From the NCBI GenBank assembly GCA_027451865.1, contig DAIDHW010000004.1, positions 62,001 through 126,000 on the forward strand: a stretch of DNA of 64,000 nt, given 5' to 3'. Of the stretch, positions 25,251-34,639 are shown one piece after another. Every line of letters starts with the position of its first letter. Position 1 is the stretch's first letter. The notes under the pieces are model-generated. The model was given only the letters and a program-made list of their open reading frames with translations, was not told where the DNA came from and did no database searches. This stretch comes from Leptolyngbyaceae cyanobacterium clean351 (GTDB lineage: Bacteria; Cyanobacteriota; Cyanobacteriia; DAIDHW01). Both the position numbers and the translations under genes were made by a program.

Positions 25251-26999
25251 CTAGTCCTCCAAACCCTGGTCGTCATTGCCTAAGTCTGGGGGCAGCAGGT
25301 CGGCAGGACCGCTGTTCAACCCTGGCGGGTAAGCTTCATCTAGATCCACTACCTGCCCCCGAAAAAACTCCGCCAGACTGGTGGCAGCCCGGCGCAACTC
25401 GTCTGCGGCAGGGGATTCAGGAGGGAGGGTAGTTACAGGGGGAGGGACGGGAGCCGGGGTTGGTTCTGAGGTGACCACAGCCTCCGGGGCGGCAACCACT
25501 AGATTGACCTTGAGGGGGCGCTTGAATACCACTGCAAATGCGGCTTCTAGGTTAGCTAGCTTAGACTGAGCCATTTTGAGCAGCGGCTCAGACCTGACCC
25601 CAACCCGCGCCTCCCGTTCCTGTAGGTCTACAAGGTAGCACTGTTGACTGACCATGATGCGAGTGGAGTAGGGCTCGATGGCACTGACTACCCGTTCCCA
25701 GTCGGTTGGTCTAGCAGGTGATGGGGTAACCCGGGCTGCCGGGGAAGCGCTAGCAGGTGATGGGGTAACCCGGGCTGCCGGGGGAGTGCTAGCGGGCGGG
25801 GGGGTAACCCGAGCCGCCGGGGAAGCGCTAGCAGGTGATGGGGTAACCCGGGCTGCCGGGGAAGCGCTAGCGGGCCGGGGGGGGGCCTGAACGCTAGAGG
25901 AACCCCCGGGGAGGAGGCCTAAGACCGCCACCTCTAACCAAAGGCGCGGCTGAGTAGTATTCTTGATTTGTCTTTCCGCCTGCTGCAGGTGTTGCTGAGC
26001 CGCCAGGAGGGTGGTCAGCTCCTGGTCTTGCACTAGGGTTTGGACCTGCTCCCAGGTGATGGCGCTCAGAGTTACCAGGTCCTGGCGCTGGGGGGCGGCC
26101 TTGGCGATCATCAGGTCGCGATAGAAGCCGGTCAGATGCTGGAGGATCCCTAGGGGTTCGCGCCCCTGGTCCAGGAGCACCCTGAGAGACTCAAGGACTT
26201 GGACTGGGTTGGCCTGGTTTATGGCCTGCAGCAGCTCGAGGAGCTCCAGTTCAGACACATCTCCCAGAAGGGAGTGCACTTGCTCAACTCCAACGGGCGG
26301 AGGAAAAAGAGCCAACTGATCCAAAAGACTTTCGGCATCCCGCAGCCCACCGAGAGAAACCTGGGCTACTCTGGTCAGGGCAGAAGGGGTAATATCAATG
26401 CCTTCTAGAGAGGCGATCTTTTGCAGGTGTTCCACCATGGCCGGTAGGGGAATGCGGCGAAAATCAAACCTTTGGCAGCGAGAGATGATCGTGGCCGGGA
26501 CCCGCTGGGGATCGGTAGTGGCAAGAATAAACACTACCCGCGGGGGGGGTTCTTCCAGGGTTTTGAGCAGGGCATTGAAGGCCGAAGTGCTCAGCATGTG
26601 GCACTCATCGATTATGTAGACCTTGTAGCGACTTTGAAAGGCGGCTAGGTCCGCCCGTTCGATCAGGTCCCGGATGTTGTCTACTCCAGTGTTACTGGCC
26701 GCATCCACCTCCAGCACATCCAAGGCATCCCCGAGGATAATTGCCTGGCAGACCTCGCACTCCCCACAGGGTTCATCCGTTAAGCCTTTGGTAAGGCAAT
26801 TTAAAGACTTGGCCAGAATTCGGGCACTGGAGGTTTTACCAGTGCCCCGGGGACCGGCAAACAAGTAGGCTGGGGAAATGCGCCCCTGGCGTAGAGCCTG
26901 GGTAAGGGTGGTGGAGATGGCTGGCTGACCTACTAGTTCCCCAAAGGTCTTGGGCCGGTACTTTTGCGGGAGGGGAATATAGCCGACTTGCTGATACAT
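25251..26999 (-). CDS. dnaX: DNA polymerase III subunit gamma/tau
   Basis: ATPase of the replicative clamp loader. It begins [19 protein letters not shown] and has Walker [11 protein letters not shown], zinc-binding cysteines ([17 protein letters not shown]), Walker [10 protein letters not shown], sensor SRC (ISRCQRF) and a domain III oligomerisation region to about residue 365. A low-complexity linker with four copies of a 13-residue repeat follows, then a C-terminal domain (WERVVSAI onward) expected to bind the polymerase or helicase. Total 582 residues, with no intein. Its start is only 11 bp from the divergent purL start. Confidence 0.94.
   Translation of the reverse strand: MYQQVGYIPLPQKYRPKTFGELVGQPAISTTLTQALRQGRISPAYLFAGPRGTGKTSSARILAKSLNCLTKGLTDEPCGECEVCQAIILGDALDVLEVDAASNTGVDNIRDLIERADLAAFQSRYKVYIIDECHMLSTSAFNALLKTLEEPPPRVVFILATTDPQRVPATIISRCQRFDFRRIPLPAMVEHLQKIASLEGIDITPSALTRVAQVSLGGLRDAESLLDQLALFPPPVGVEQVHSLLGDVSELELLELLQAINQANPVQVLESLRVLLDQGREPLGILQHLTGFYRDLMIAKAAPQRQDLVTLSAITWEQVQTLVQDQELTTLLAAQQHLQQAERQIKNTTQPRLWLEVAVLGLLPGGSSSVQAPPRPASASPAARVTPSPASASPAARVTPPPASTPPAARVTPSPASASPAARVTPSPARPTDWERVVSAIEPYSTRIMVSQQCYLVDLQEREARVGVRSEPLLKMAQSKLANLEAAFAVVFKRPLKVNLVVAAPEAVVTSEPTPAPVPPPVTTLPPESPAADELRRAATSLAEFFRGQVVDLDEAYPPGLNSGPADLLPPDLGNDDQGLED
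25711..25880 (-). repeat. 39-bp tandem repeat inside dnaX
   Basis: About four in-frame copies of a 39-bp unit (on the + strand CTAGCAGGTGATGGGGTAAC and on) encode the 13-residue unit [13 protein letters not shown]. Copies 1, 2 and 4 are nearly identical, while copy 3 carries several changes (PPPASTPP). It forms a proline/alanine/serine-rich flexible linker between the clamp-loader core and the C-terminal domain of DnaX. Near-identity of copies suggests recent expansion, so copy number may vary between strains. Confidence 0.85.
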
Positions 27000-27010
27000 T
27001 TGAGGGTGAG

Positions 27011-29308
27011 TTGTTAGATGAACCCATGGAATTTGCCTTCTGCGACCAGGAAATCGCTGCCCACCGCCTGACTAAGGATGAGTACCGAGAAATCCTCCGG
27101 CGGTTGGGCCGCTCCCCCAACCGGGCGGAGTTAGGGATGTTCGGGGTGATGTGGTCTGAGCACTGCTGCTACAAGAACTCGCGGCCTCTACTTGGCCAAT
27201 TCCCCACCCAGGGGCCGCGGATCCTGGTCGGCCCGGGGGAGAATGCGGGGGTCGTAGACCTAGGGGAGGGACTGCGCTTAGCTTTTAAGATTGAGTCCCA
27301 CAACCATCCTTCAGCAGTGGAACCCTTCCAGGGTGCTGCCACGGGGGTGGGGGGGATCCTACGGGACATTTTCACCATGGGAGCCCGGCCCATTGCTCTC
27401 CTGAACTCCCTGCGCTTTGGTGACCTCGAGGACGGGCGCACCCGCACCCTGGCGGCGGGAGTAGTAGCCGGCATTGCCCACTACGGCAACTGTGTAGGGG
27501 TGCCGACGGTGGGGGGAGAGGTGTACTTTGATCCCCATTACCAGGGTAACCCCCTTGTGAATGTGATGGCCTTGGGTCTGATGGAAACTAAGGAAATCGT
27601 CAAGTCTGGCGCCCAAGGCATTGGCAACCCCGTATTATACGTCGGTTCTACCACGGGCCGTGATGGCATGGGGGGAGCGAGTTTTGCTAGTGCCGAACTC
27701 AGTGAGCAGTCGGCGGCGGACCGCCCCGCTGTACAGGTGGGAGACCCTTTCCTCGGTAAAGCTTTAATTGAAGCTTGCCTGGAGGCGTTCCAAACCGGGA
27801 TGGTGGTGGCAGCCCAGGACATGGGGGCGGCCGGCATCACTTGTTCTACCTCCGAGATGGCTGCCCGGGGGGGGGTAGGGATTGAATTTGACCTGGATCG
27901 GGTGCCCGCCCGGGAAACAGGTATGACTCCCCAGGAATACCTGCTATCGGAATCCCAGGAACGGATGCTGCTGGTGGTACAAGCTGGCAAGGAAGCACAG
28001 ATCAAGGAGATTTTCCATCGCTGGGGGCTCCAGGCGGTGGTGGCAGGCCGGGTGATCCCAGACCCGGTAGTGCGGATCCTCTTCCAGGGTCAGGTAGCGG
28101 CCCAAGTACCTACGGTGGCCTTGGTGGAAGACACTCCGGTCTACCACCGCCAGTTACTTGAGCAACCCCCGGCCTACGCCCAGAGTGCTTGGGCCTGGTG
28201 CGCTGCGGACCTACCCCCCTGTAGCGCCGCGGGACTAGGGCCTGAGCGCCCCTGGTCTCAGGTCCTCCAGCAGCTGCTCGGGGGCCCTAACCTGGCCACT
28301 AAGCAGTGGATCTATCGTCAGTACGATCACCAGGTGCAAAATAATACGGTCCTGTTACCCGGAGGGGCAGATGCTGCAGTAGTCAGACTGCGTACCCTCG
28401 GCCAGCCAGGTCCCCACCGGGGGGTGGCTGCCACCCTAGATGGCAATGGCCGGCTAGTATACCTTGACCCCTACCGCGGGGCGCAAGCGGCAGTGGCGGA
28501 GGCGGCCCGTAATCTCAGCTGTGTCGGTGCCGAGCCCCTGGCGGTAACCGACAACCTTAACTTTGGTAGCCCGGAAACCCCGGTGGGCTACTGGCAGTTG
28601 GCCACCGCCTGCCGGGGGATCGCCACCGCCTGTGCGGCGCTGGGGACGCCGGTCACCGGCGGCAATGTTTCCCTGTACAACGAGACTCTCGGTCCTGACG
28701 GTCAGCCCCAGGCCATCTACCCCACCCCAGTGATTGGGATGGTGGGCTTGGTGGAAGACTTGGAGCGCCTTTGTGGCCAGGGGTGGGTTAGGAAGGGAGA
28801 TCTAGTATATCTCCTTGGGACGGGCGCCCCAATCTCCCTGGGGGGGTCAGAGTACCTCGCCTCGGTCCATCACACCCTAGCCGGTCGGCCCCCGGCGGTG
28901 GATTTTGCCCGGGAACTCAAGGTCCAGACCGCCTGTCGCGGGGGAATCCGCCAGGGGTGGGTAGCCTCAGCCCACGACTGCGCCGAGGGGGGGTTAGGGG
29001 TGGCCTTGGCGGAAGCTTGTATTAGTGGCTGCCTGGGAGCCACCCTGACCATTTCCGGGGCAGGACGCTGGGATGAGGTCCTCTTCGGCGAGGGGGGGGG
29101 CCGCATCCTCACCAGTGTCAGCCCTTCCCACCAGGGTGCCTGGGAAGCCTACCTCACGGAGCATCTGGCGGGAGAGTGGCGCTGTCTGGGGGGGGTAGGG
29201 GGGGATACCCTGACGATCCACAGTCAGGACGGCTCGACCCTAATCCAGGTGTCCCTAGAGGACTTAACCCAGGCCTGGCAGCAGGGTCTGACCAGGTACC
29301 TAGCCTAG
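27011..29308 (+). CDS. purL: Phosphoribosylformylglycinamidine synthase subunit PurL
   Basis: Catalyses the fourth step of purine synthesis together with PurQ and PurS. The 765-residue length shows it is the small-type PurL. Visible motifs are [32 protein letters not shown] and TGVGGILRD in the ATP-binding region, and [13 protein letters not shown] near the C-terminus. TTG at 27011 has GAGGG 4 nt upstream and starts the frame; ATG at 27026 is the alternative. It diverges from dnaX and overlaps ispG convergently by 4 bp. Confidence 0.94.
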   Translation: MLDEPMEFAFCDQEIAAHRLTKDEYREILRRLGRSPNRAELGMFGVMWSEHCCYKNSRPLLGQFPTQGPRILVGPGENAGVVDLGEGLRLAFKIESHNHPSAVEPFQGAATGVGGILRDIFTMGARPIALLNSLRFGDLEDGRTRTLAAGVVAGIAHYGNCVGVPTVGGEVYFDPHYQGNPLVNVMALGLMETKEIVKSGAQGIGNPVLYVGSTTGRDGMGGASFASAELSEQSAADRPAVQVGDPFLGKALIEACLEAFQTGMVVAAQDMGAAGITCSTSEMAARGGVGIEFDLDRVPARETGMTPQEYLLSESQERMLLVVQAGKEAQIKEIFHRWGLQAVVAGRVIPDPVVRILFQGQVAAQVPTVALVEDTPVYHRQLLEQPPAYAQSAWAWCAADLPPCSAAGLGPERPWSQVLQQLLGGPNLATKQWIYRQYDHQVQNNTVLLPGGADAAVVRLRTLGQPGPHRGVAATLDGNGRLVYLDPYRGAQAAVAEAARNLSCVGAEPLAVTDNLNFGSPETPVGYWQLATACRGIATACAALGTPVTGGNVSLYNETLGPDGQPQAIYPTPVIGMVGLVEDLERLCGQGWVRKGDLVYLLGTGAPISLGGSEYLASVHHTLAGRPPAVDFARELKVQTACRGGIRQGWVASAHDCAEGGLGVALAEACISGCLGATLTISGAGRWDEVLFGEGGGRILTSVSPSHQGAWEAYLTEHLAGEWRCLGGVGGDTLTIHSQDGSTLIQVSLEDLTQAWQQGLTRYLA

Positions 29309-30525
29309 GGGTCTACCCAACGGCCGTCGGCTTTGATCAGAGCTACTAGTTCCTGGACCCCCTGGTCCGCAGGGACTTTTTTGATCTCCTCACGCCCACG
29401 GTACAGGGAGATGTAGCCCGCCTGCTTCCCCACGTAGCCGTAGTCGGCATCAGCCATTTCCCCGAGGCCATTGACAATACAGCCCATGACGGCGATGTCT
29501 AGGCCGGTCAGGTGACTGGTGGCCTGACGGACCTGCTGTAGCACCTCCTCTAGATTGAACAGGGTCCGCCCACAGGAGGGGCAAGCCACATACTCCACCA
29601 TGGTCTTGCGCAGCCCCAGGGCTTGCAGGATGCCGTAGCACACCGGGATTTCCTTCTCAGGGGCTTCCGTCAGGGAGACGCGGATTGTATCACCGATCCC
29701 ATCGGCCAGGAGGGTGGCGATCCCGGCCGTGGACTTGATCCGACCGTACTCCCCGTCTCCAGCCTCGGTTACCCCCAGGTGGAAGGGGTAGTTGGTCCCC
29801 AGTTCCTGCAGGCGTTTGGCCATCAGCCGATAGGCGGCAATCATCACCTGCACCCGGGCCGCCTTGAGGGATATGACCAGGTTCTGGTAGTCTAGGGACT
29901 CACAGATGCGGATAAACTCTAGGGCCGACTCCACCATTCCCTCGGGGGTATCCCCGTAGGTAAACAGCATCCGTTCCGCCAGGGAACCGTGATTGACGCC
30001 GATGCGCATCGCCTTACCCTGCTCCTTCAGGGACAACACCAGGGGTTTGAGGGTATCACGGATTTTGTCGCCGATTTCCGCAAACTCGGCTTCCGTATAC
30101 TCCGTCCGCTGGGGTTTGGGCTTCTCAAACACAAATAGGCCGGGATTGATCCGCACCTTATCGACGTGCTTGGCGACTTCTAGGGCAATCTTGAGACCAT
30201 TGTGATGGACATCGGCCACCAGGGGCACAGGCCTATAGGTGGCATGGAGCTGCTGGCGAATCTCCGCTAGGGCGTAGGCGTGCCCCAGGCTCGGTACTGT
30301 CACCCGGACAATTTCACAGCCGGCCTCGTGGAGGCGCCGAATCCCGGCCACGGCCCCGGCAATGTCCAGGGTGTCTTCGTTAATCATGGACTGCACAACC
30401 ACGGGGTGACCGCCACCGATGATCACGTCTCCCACCGCTACAGGGATTGTTTCCCGGCGGTGGTAAAGTCCGTAACCAGCATTGTCTGTGGGAGTTTGCG
30501 GGGCGGCAGGGAGGGAAGTCTGCAT
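29305..30525 (-). CDS. ispG: 4-hydroxy-3-methylbut-2-en-1-yl diphosphate synthase
   Basis: Iron-sulfur enzyme of the MEP isoprenoid pathway, which in cyanobacteria draws electrons from ferredoxin. TIM-barrel motifs include [19 protein letters not shown] and RINPGL. The 4Fe-4S ligands lie in ACPSCGRT and [11 protein letters not shown]. At 406 residues it is the two-domain bacterial/cyanobacterial form. Its product feeds carotenoid and chlorophyll side-chain synthesis; crtI is elsewhere in the window. ATG at 30525; the stop overlaps purL. Confidence 0.95.
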   Translation of the reverse strand: MQTSLPAAPQTPTDNAGYGLYHRRETIPVAVGDVIIGGGHPVVVQSMINEDTLDIAGAVAGIRRLHEAGCEIVRVTVPSLGHAYALAEIRQQLHATYRPVPLVADVHHNGLKIALEVAKHVDKVRINPGLFVFEKPKPQRTEYTEAEFAEIGDKIRDTLKPLVLSLKEQGKAMRIGVNHGSLAERMLFTYGDTPEGMVESALEFIRICESLDYQNLVISLKAARVQVMIAAYRLMAKRLQELGTNYPFHLGVTEAGDGEYGRIKSTAGIATLLADGIGDTIRVSLTEAPEKEIPVCYGILQALGLRKTMVEYVACPSCGRTLFNLEEVLQQVRQATSHLTGLDIAVMGCIVNGLGEMADADYGYVGKQAGYISLYRGREEIKKVPADQGVQELVALIKADGRWVDP

Positions 30526-30665
30526 AGGGTAAGAGGGGTGCTGATGTTCAAGGGACCTCCCCTCCAGATTGCCATAAGTCAGGGAACATCGCTCATCAAC
30601 CCGGTCAGGCCGACTTAATTCCCAGTACTATAACTGGGTGCATCCCTAGGGTTGCTGGTGTCTTG

Positions 30666-31166
30666 ATGTTCTTTCTACTGCCGATCATGACTAGTGAAGA
30701 GTCTAGTGGACTATCCCCCCAGGTTGCCCTGGCGGTCATCTATGGCCCCGGCCACTTCTTGATGCAGTTGCGCGACGAGATTCCCGGGATCCTTTACCCT
30801 GGCCATTGGGGCTTCTTCGGCGGTCACATGGACCCGGGAGAAACCCCCAGGGCGGCTCTGGTAAGGGAACTAGCGGAAGAGATTAGTTATTGCCCCCCGG
30901 AGTTTGAGTTTTTTGGTCACTACCATAGCCTAGGGGTGTGGCGCCATGTGTTCGCCGTGCCCCTGACCGTAGATCTATCTGCCCTGGTGCTCGGGGAAGG
31001 CTGGGACCTCGGCCTAATGAACCTCGAGGAAGTTCGGCAAGGGCGACGTTACTCCGATAAGGCGGGCAAGGTGTGTCCCCTAGGAGCGATCCACCAACAG
31101 ATCCTGCTGGACTTTGCAGCCCACCCCCATTTCGGCCCCCGGATTTCACAGTACAAGCAAACCTAA
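30666..31166 (+). CDS. Nudix hydrolase
   Basis: Hydrolyses a nucleoside diphosphate linked to another group; the exact substrate is not predictable. The Nudix box is complete: GHMDPGETPRAALVRELAEE followed by ISY, with all metal-binding glutamates. Length about 166 residues. The start is uncertain: ATG at 30666, or ATG at 30687 (MTSEESS), from which the conserved part (QVALAVIYGPGHFLMQLRD) follows. It precedes ssb by 39 bp on the same strand, so the pair may be an operon. Confidence 0.85.
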   Translation: MFFLLPIMTSEESSGLSPQVALAVIYGPGHFLMQLRDEIPGILYPGHWGFFGGHMDPGETPRAALVRELAEEISYCPPEFEFFGHYHSLGVWRHVFAVPLTVDLSALVLGEGWDLGLMNLEEVRQGRRYSDKAGKVCPLGAIHQQILLDFAAHPHFGPRISQYKQT

Positions 31167-31205
31167 TGTGCTAGGATCAGTCTAGCTGCCCTAAGGAACC
31201 CTACA

Positions 31206-31601
31206 ATGAATAACTGCGTTTTGTCTGGCAAAATTCTCACCGAGCCCCAGTTGCGTTATACCCCCGAGCAACGCGCCATCACTGAGTTTTCCCTGGAGAT
31301 TTCCGGCCTACGGCCCGAGGATGCTAGCAGCACCGTCAAGGTGATTAGTTGGGGGAACATGGCAGAGGAGATCCAGAAGGCCTACCATGCCAGAGACGAG
31401 GTGATCATTGAGGGGCGCCTGGGAATGAATACGGTAGAGCATCCCCAGGGCTACAAGGAAAAGCGGGCTGAACTAACCGTGCAGCGGATCTTCCGGGCTG
31501 CCGTTCTCGAATCCACTACCGCTGCGGAACCCGCCCCCGCAGCTCCAGCTAGTCCCAGTGAACCTAGTCTAGCTACCTCTGAAGTGGTGATCCCCTTTTA
31601 G
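31206..31601 (+). CDS. ssb: Single-stranded DNA-binding protein (cyanobacterial Ssb)
   Basis: OB-fold protein of 131 residues. It begins MNNCVLSGKILTEPQLRYTP, then TVKVISWGNMAEEI, EVIIEGRLGMNTV and KEKRAELTVQRI, the pattern of the short cyanobacterial Ssb family. A proline/alanine-rich linker leads to a C-terminus EVVIPF, which keeps the IPF of the protein-binding tip but has hydrophobic residues in place of the usual acidic DD. The ATG has AAGGA upstream. A weak 6-bp hairpin (CTCCTA/TAGGAG) follows the stop. Confidence 0.85.
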   Translation: MNNCVLSGKILTEPQLRYTPEQRAITEFSLEISGLRPEDASSTVKVISWGNMAEEIQKAYHARDEVIIEGRLGMNTVEHPQGYKEKRAELTVQRIFRAAVLESTTAAEPAPAAPASPSEPSLATSEVVIPF

Positions 31602-31721
31602 AACTCCTAGCCCTTAGGAGAGCAAACCCCTGCTTTGCCGCCGCGGCCCAGAGAGAGGGGGGCTAAACAGCTGAATACCTTCAAACACAGGAAAAATTCC
31701 CTGGGCGCTCAGGAACCATTC

Positions 31722-32486
31722 TCAGGGATCAGTGCTTGGGGCCTGGGGCTCGCGGCCTGACTGGGCAAGGACTCCGTTGTAGACAAAACCGGCCAGAATT
31801 GCCCCGAGGATGGGGGCAAACCAGAACAACCAAACCTGACTGAGCAGCTCCGGACCAGCATACACTGCCACCCCCAGGCTGCGAGCGGGATTTACGGAGG
31901 TATTAGTGACGGGAATGCTAATCAGGTGAATCAAGGTCAGGGCCAACCCAATTGCGATACCGGCAAACTCCTGAGGAGCCCGAGCATCGGTTGAGCCAAG
32001 GATAATAATCAGGAAAAAGAAACTCAGGACCACCTCCGTCACCAAGGCGGCAAACAGGGAATACCCCCCGGGTGAGTGGGCCCCATAACCATTAGTAGCC
32101 AAGGGGTTAGGACCAGACAGGTCAAAGCCTGGTCTGCCACTAGCGATCAGATAAACTACCCCTCCGGCTAGGATTGCTCCCGCCACTTGGACAATGATGT
32201 AGGGAAGCAGCTGCGAAGCAGAGAATCGCTTGCCGGCCCACAGGCCAAAGGAAACCGCCGGATTGAAGTGACCGCCGGAAATGTGGCCCACAGCGTAGAC
32301 CATGGTCAAAACCGTCAGGCCAAAGGCAAGAGCCACCCCCGCAAAGGCGATCCCCAGTAGTAAAGGAGTCTTTTGGTCACCAAGATCGCTAACAAAGCCA
32401 GCGGCGATCACGGCACTGCCGCACCCCCCCAGGACGAGCCAAAAGGTCCCTAAGAATTCGGCAACCAATTTTTTTACCAAAGTCAT
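31722..32486 (-). CDS. aqpZ: Aquaporin Z-type water channel
   Basis: MIP-family channel in the inner membrane with six helices and the two half-helix motifs NPA ([15 protein letters not shown]) and NPAR ([14 protein letters not shown]). The selectivity positions and length (254 residues from ATG at 32486) fit AqpZ and not a glycerol facilitator. The ORF continues to 32513, but the ATG at 32486 ([15 protein letters not shown]) has AGGAG upstream and matches the family start. It is convergent to ssb and lies next to the accessory island. Confidence 0.9.
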   Translation of the reverse strand: MTLVKKLVAEFLGTFWLVLGGCGSAVIAAGFVSDLGDQKTPLLLGIAFAGVALAFGLTVLTMVYAVGHISGGHFNPAVSFGLWAGKRFSASQLLPYIIVQVAGAILAGGVVYLIASGRPGFDLSGPNPLATNGYGAHSPGGYSLFAALVTEVVLSFFFLIIILGSTDARAPQEFAGIAIGLALTLIHLISIPVTNTSVNPARSLGVAVYAGPELLSQVWLFWFAPILGAILAGFVYNGVLAQSGREPQAPSTDP

Positions 32487-32907
32487 GATTATCTGCGCTC
32501 CTAAGTACTCCACAATGTTGGCAAATCATGACCTAGCTGGCAAGCGCTGCGAACCTAAAGGCAAGCTGGGGAATAGGAGAGCTTATCGACCAATCGACCA
32601 AATGAACTGAATTGAGTAATCGGGCTCGAGGCCTAGCTAAGAGGAGTCAGGTAGCTGTAGGCCCGGCGAAAATTTGCCCTAGGCCTCACGGTCATACTCG
32701 CCCCAATCAAAACCATCTAACGGGTGCGATAGAGTTGACTTTTCCCCCTGAATTAACGCCGGCGTTGAAACCTCTTCCCCCTGAATGTACTTAATTCAGA
32801 CCCAGACCCTGGCCACCGGAATGATTTCCGGAGTTTTAAGGTAGCCATTTGTCGACCACCAGTCAAGTTAATTAGCGCTAAGCAACACTCCTCGGCACTA
32901 TCACTGC
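32487..32907. other. Non-coding gap with inverted repeats, left edge of the GTPase island
   Basis: No convincing gene is found in these 421 bp. It holds a 12-bp perfect palindrome AACGCCGGCGTT (32755-32766), a 9-bp inverted repeat CTGAATTAA (32748-32756) / TTAATTCAG (32791-32799), two copies of TTCCCCCTGAAT (from 32742 and 32775) and a hairpin CCGGAA-TGAT-TTCCGG (32817-32832). Together they suggest a mobile-element end or a structured 3' region for the GTPase operon, but no element can be named. Confidence 0.4.
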
Positions 32908-34629
32908 TTATACCTTCGATCCCCTGAATTCCTCTTGCACCTCCCGGATAATCGCTGTCAATTCTTGTCTGATCATGGCAATTTGTCCGATTTCTGCATG
33001 AGATGCAGCCATTGCTAAATCAGTTTCTTGTCGCGCTTTAGCAATGTTCTCCTCGAGCTGGACGTAGACCTGAGATTCAAATTCTTGCAGCTGGCCCTCG
33101 ATTTGTTGTTCTAGATCAACAGCAATCGTCTTGAATTGGCTGATAATATCGCGGCGCACGTCAGCCATCTTTCTCTCATACTCATGCTCTTTCTGCATTG
33201 CATGGTACTCCAAGCCTACAGATACAAGGGCAAGAGCTGGACCTAAAACCATAGCTGCATTGCTAATGTCTCTGGCAATTCCTACTGCCTGCCAAGGTTT
33301 AAAGCGGTAACCCATGAATTTCCCCAGACCATACACACCTTGATGGAGGCCACTACCTGCAACGCTCATTGGTTTCAGAAATCCTTGACCCACGGGAAAG
33401 GATAATGCCAGTGCAGTGGCAACCTCTTGCAGCCACCCAACTTGATCTTGCAGCTGCTGTTTGTTGGAATTGTTTAGGGGAGTGTGGCTAGGACCTTGGC
33501 CGTTAAAGTTGAGTCGGGCAACAAATGCTTGGGCCAAGTTACTTTGGAACTCGGCTTCAACTTCAAGACGAATAGATTCAATGGCACTCTTAATTGCGTC
33601 ATTAAGAGCATGTTCTGCTTTCTCATAGTGCTTACCGATGTTGGTTTCAGACTGTTTGCTCAAGCCTTCAAATCCTGAATTACCCACAGCCGAAGCAAGC
33701 CGCGAGCCTTCAGTGAAGATTGCCTGTGACATTGACAGGACAATGCCTTTAACCTTAGTGCGCAGGCGCTCCCGCTCTTTGTTAATGCGACGAGATAGCC
33801 GCAACAGAACCTCCAGAAACGCTGTATCTTCATTGGAGTTCCGGGCGAAGCCGATCTGAGCATCATCCAGACAACCCATCAAGATTCGTACCGGCGTGTC
33901 TAGACCTGTAAGGGATTTACGGCGTTCCACAAAACGATTGAGTTCAGTAATAAAAGTGTCAAAGTGGCTGACTTCGATTAGGAAATCATCACCCTCATCA
34001 ATCCCCTCGCAGTAGTCCTTAGCATCAATGAAGCAAATGGGAAACTCGTTGAGCACGTAGGGTTTAAGGGATTCGGCCAAACTATACTGGTAACTGGCAA
34101 TCTTTTGATCTTCTGCTCCTGCTGCTGCTGACATCTTATTGATCACCAGCATGATCTTCCAGCGGTAACCCTTGTCGTAAGCTAGCTTTTTGAAGTTCTC
34201 GACGGTGAGTGTATCAAAAAGCATGTGTGTCAGACAGAACACCAGCAGATCAGCTTTGGCGATTGCTTCATAGGTAATGTCATCGTGATCGGTACGGTCA
34301 GTAAATAGCCCAGGGGTATCAATTATTTTGATGCCGTTCCAGTCGTAGGGTGTTGTCGCATCCGTGGCAATATCAGCATCAATATAGATATCTCGCCGTC
34401 CAGTGAGTGCCGAAATAATAGTAGACTTGCCTGCACTGTACTGCCCAATGAAGGCAACGGTTAATACTCCTTGCTGCTTGTAGTTCTGTAACTCATCGTG
34501 GAGTTTTTGCCGGACTGTGGCGAGGTCCTTCGAGGTGGCTGATGCCAACAGAGTGTCAAATTGAACGCGGGCTGCTTCGAATCGCTTGCTTAGATCAGCT
34601 ATTTTGAATGTTTGGCTGCTTTGAGACAT
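32908..34629 (-). CDS. Dynamin-like large GTPase (LeoA-like), second gene of the pair
   Basis: A 573-residue GTPase of the bacterial dynamin class. G1/P-loop GQYSAGKST is at residues 62-70, the G2 threonine falls near TDATTPYD, G3 DTPG at 104-107 and G4 NKMS at 164-167. Long helical regions at about 270-370 and 475-573 would form the stalk, separated by two hydrophobic stretches (400-435 and 445-475) that could act as a membrane paddle. Size and layout match LeoA, a component of Leo/Eleos dynamin pairs. It starts 10 bp after its partner gene, so the two form an operon. Base composition is visibly more AT-rich than its neighbours, pointing to horizontal transfer. An anti-phage role is inference. 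Confidence 0.8.
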   Translation of the reverse strand: MSQSSQTFKIADLSKRFEAARVQFDTLLASATSKDLATVRQKLHDELQNYKQQGVLTVAFIGQYSAGKSTIISALTGRRDIYIDADIATDATTPYDWNGIKIIDTPGLFTDRTDHDDITYEAIAKADLLVFCLTHMLFDTLTVENFKKLAYDKGYRWKIMLVINKMSAAAGAEDQKIASYQYSLAESLKPYVLNEFPICFIDAKDYCEGIDEGDDFLIEVSHFDTFITELNRFVERRKSLTGLDTPVRILMGCLDDAQIGFARNSNEDTAFLEVLLRLSRRINKERERLRTKVKGIVLSMSQAIFTEGSRLASAVGNSGFEGLSKQSETNIGKHYEKAEHALNDAIKSAIESIRLEVEAEFQSNLAQAFVARLNFNGQGPSHTPLNNSNKQQLQDQVGWLQEVATALALSFPVGQGFLKPMSVAGSGLHQGVYGLGKFMGYRFKPWQAVGIARDISNAAMVLGPALALVSVGLEYHAMQKEHEYERKMADVRRDIISQFKTIAVDLEQQIEGQLQEFESQVYVQLEENIAKARQETDLAMAASHAEIGQIAMIRQELTAIIREVQEEFRGSKV

Positions 34630-34639
34630 GGTATAGCTC

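Noticed and set aside
25678-25890. Repeat-looking + strand frame opposite dnaX
   Set aside because: The repeats come from the dnaX linker read backwards; there is no start context or conserved motif.
32741-32800. Possible degenerate CRISPR repeat (ends GTTGAAAC, short direct repeats)
   Set aside because: Only one full copy of the candidate unit exists, spacing of the short CCCCTGAAT copies is irregular and no cas gene is present.
32487-32907. Direct repeat of the tRNA-Thr 3' end as an attachment site
   Set aside because: I compared the left gap with the tRNA tail; only a scattered match (AGCTGG ... GAACCT near 32540) was found, too weak to call att.
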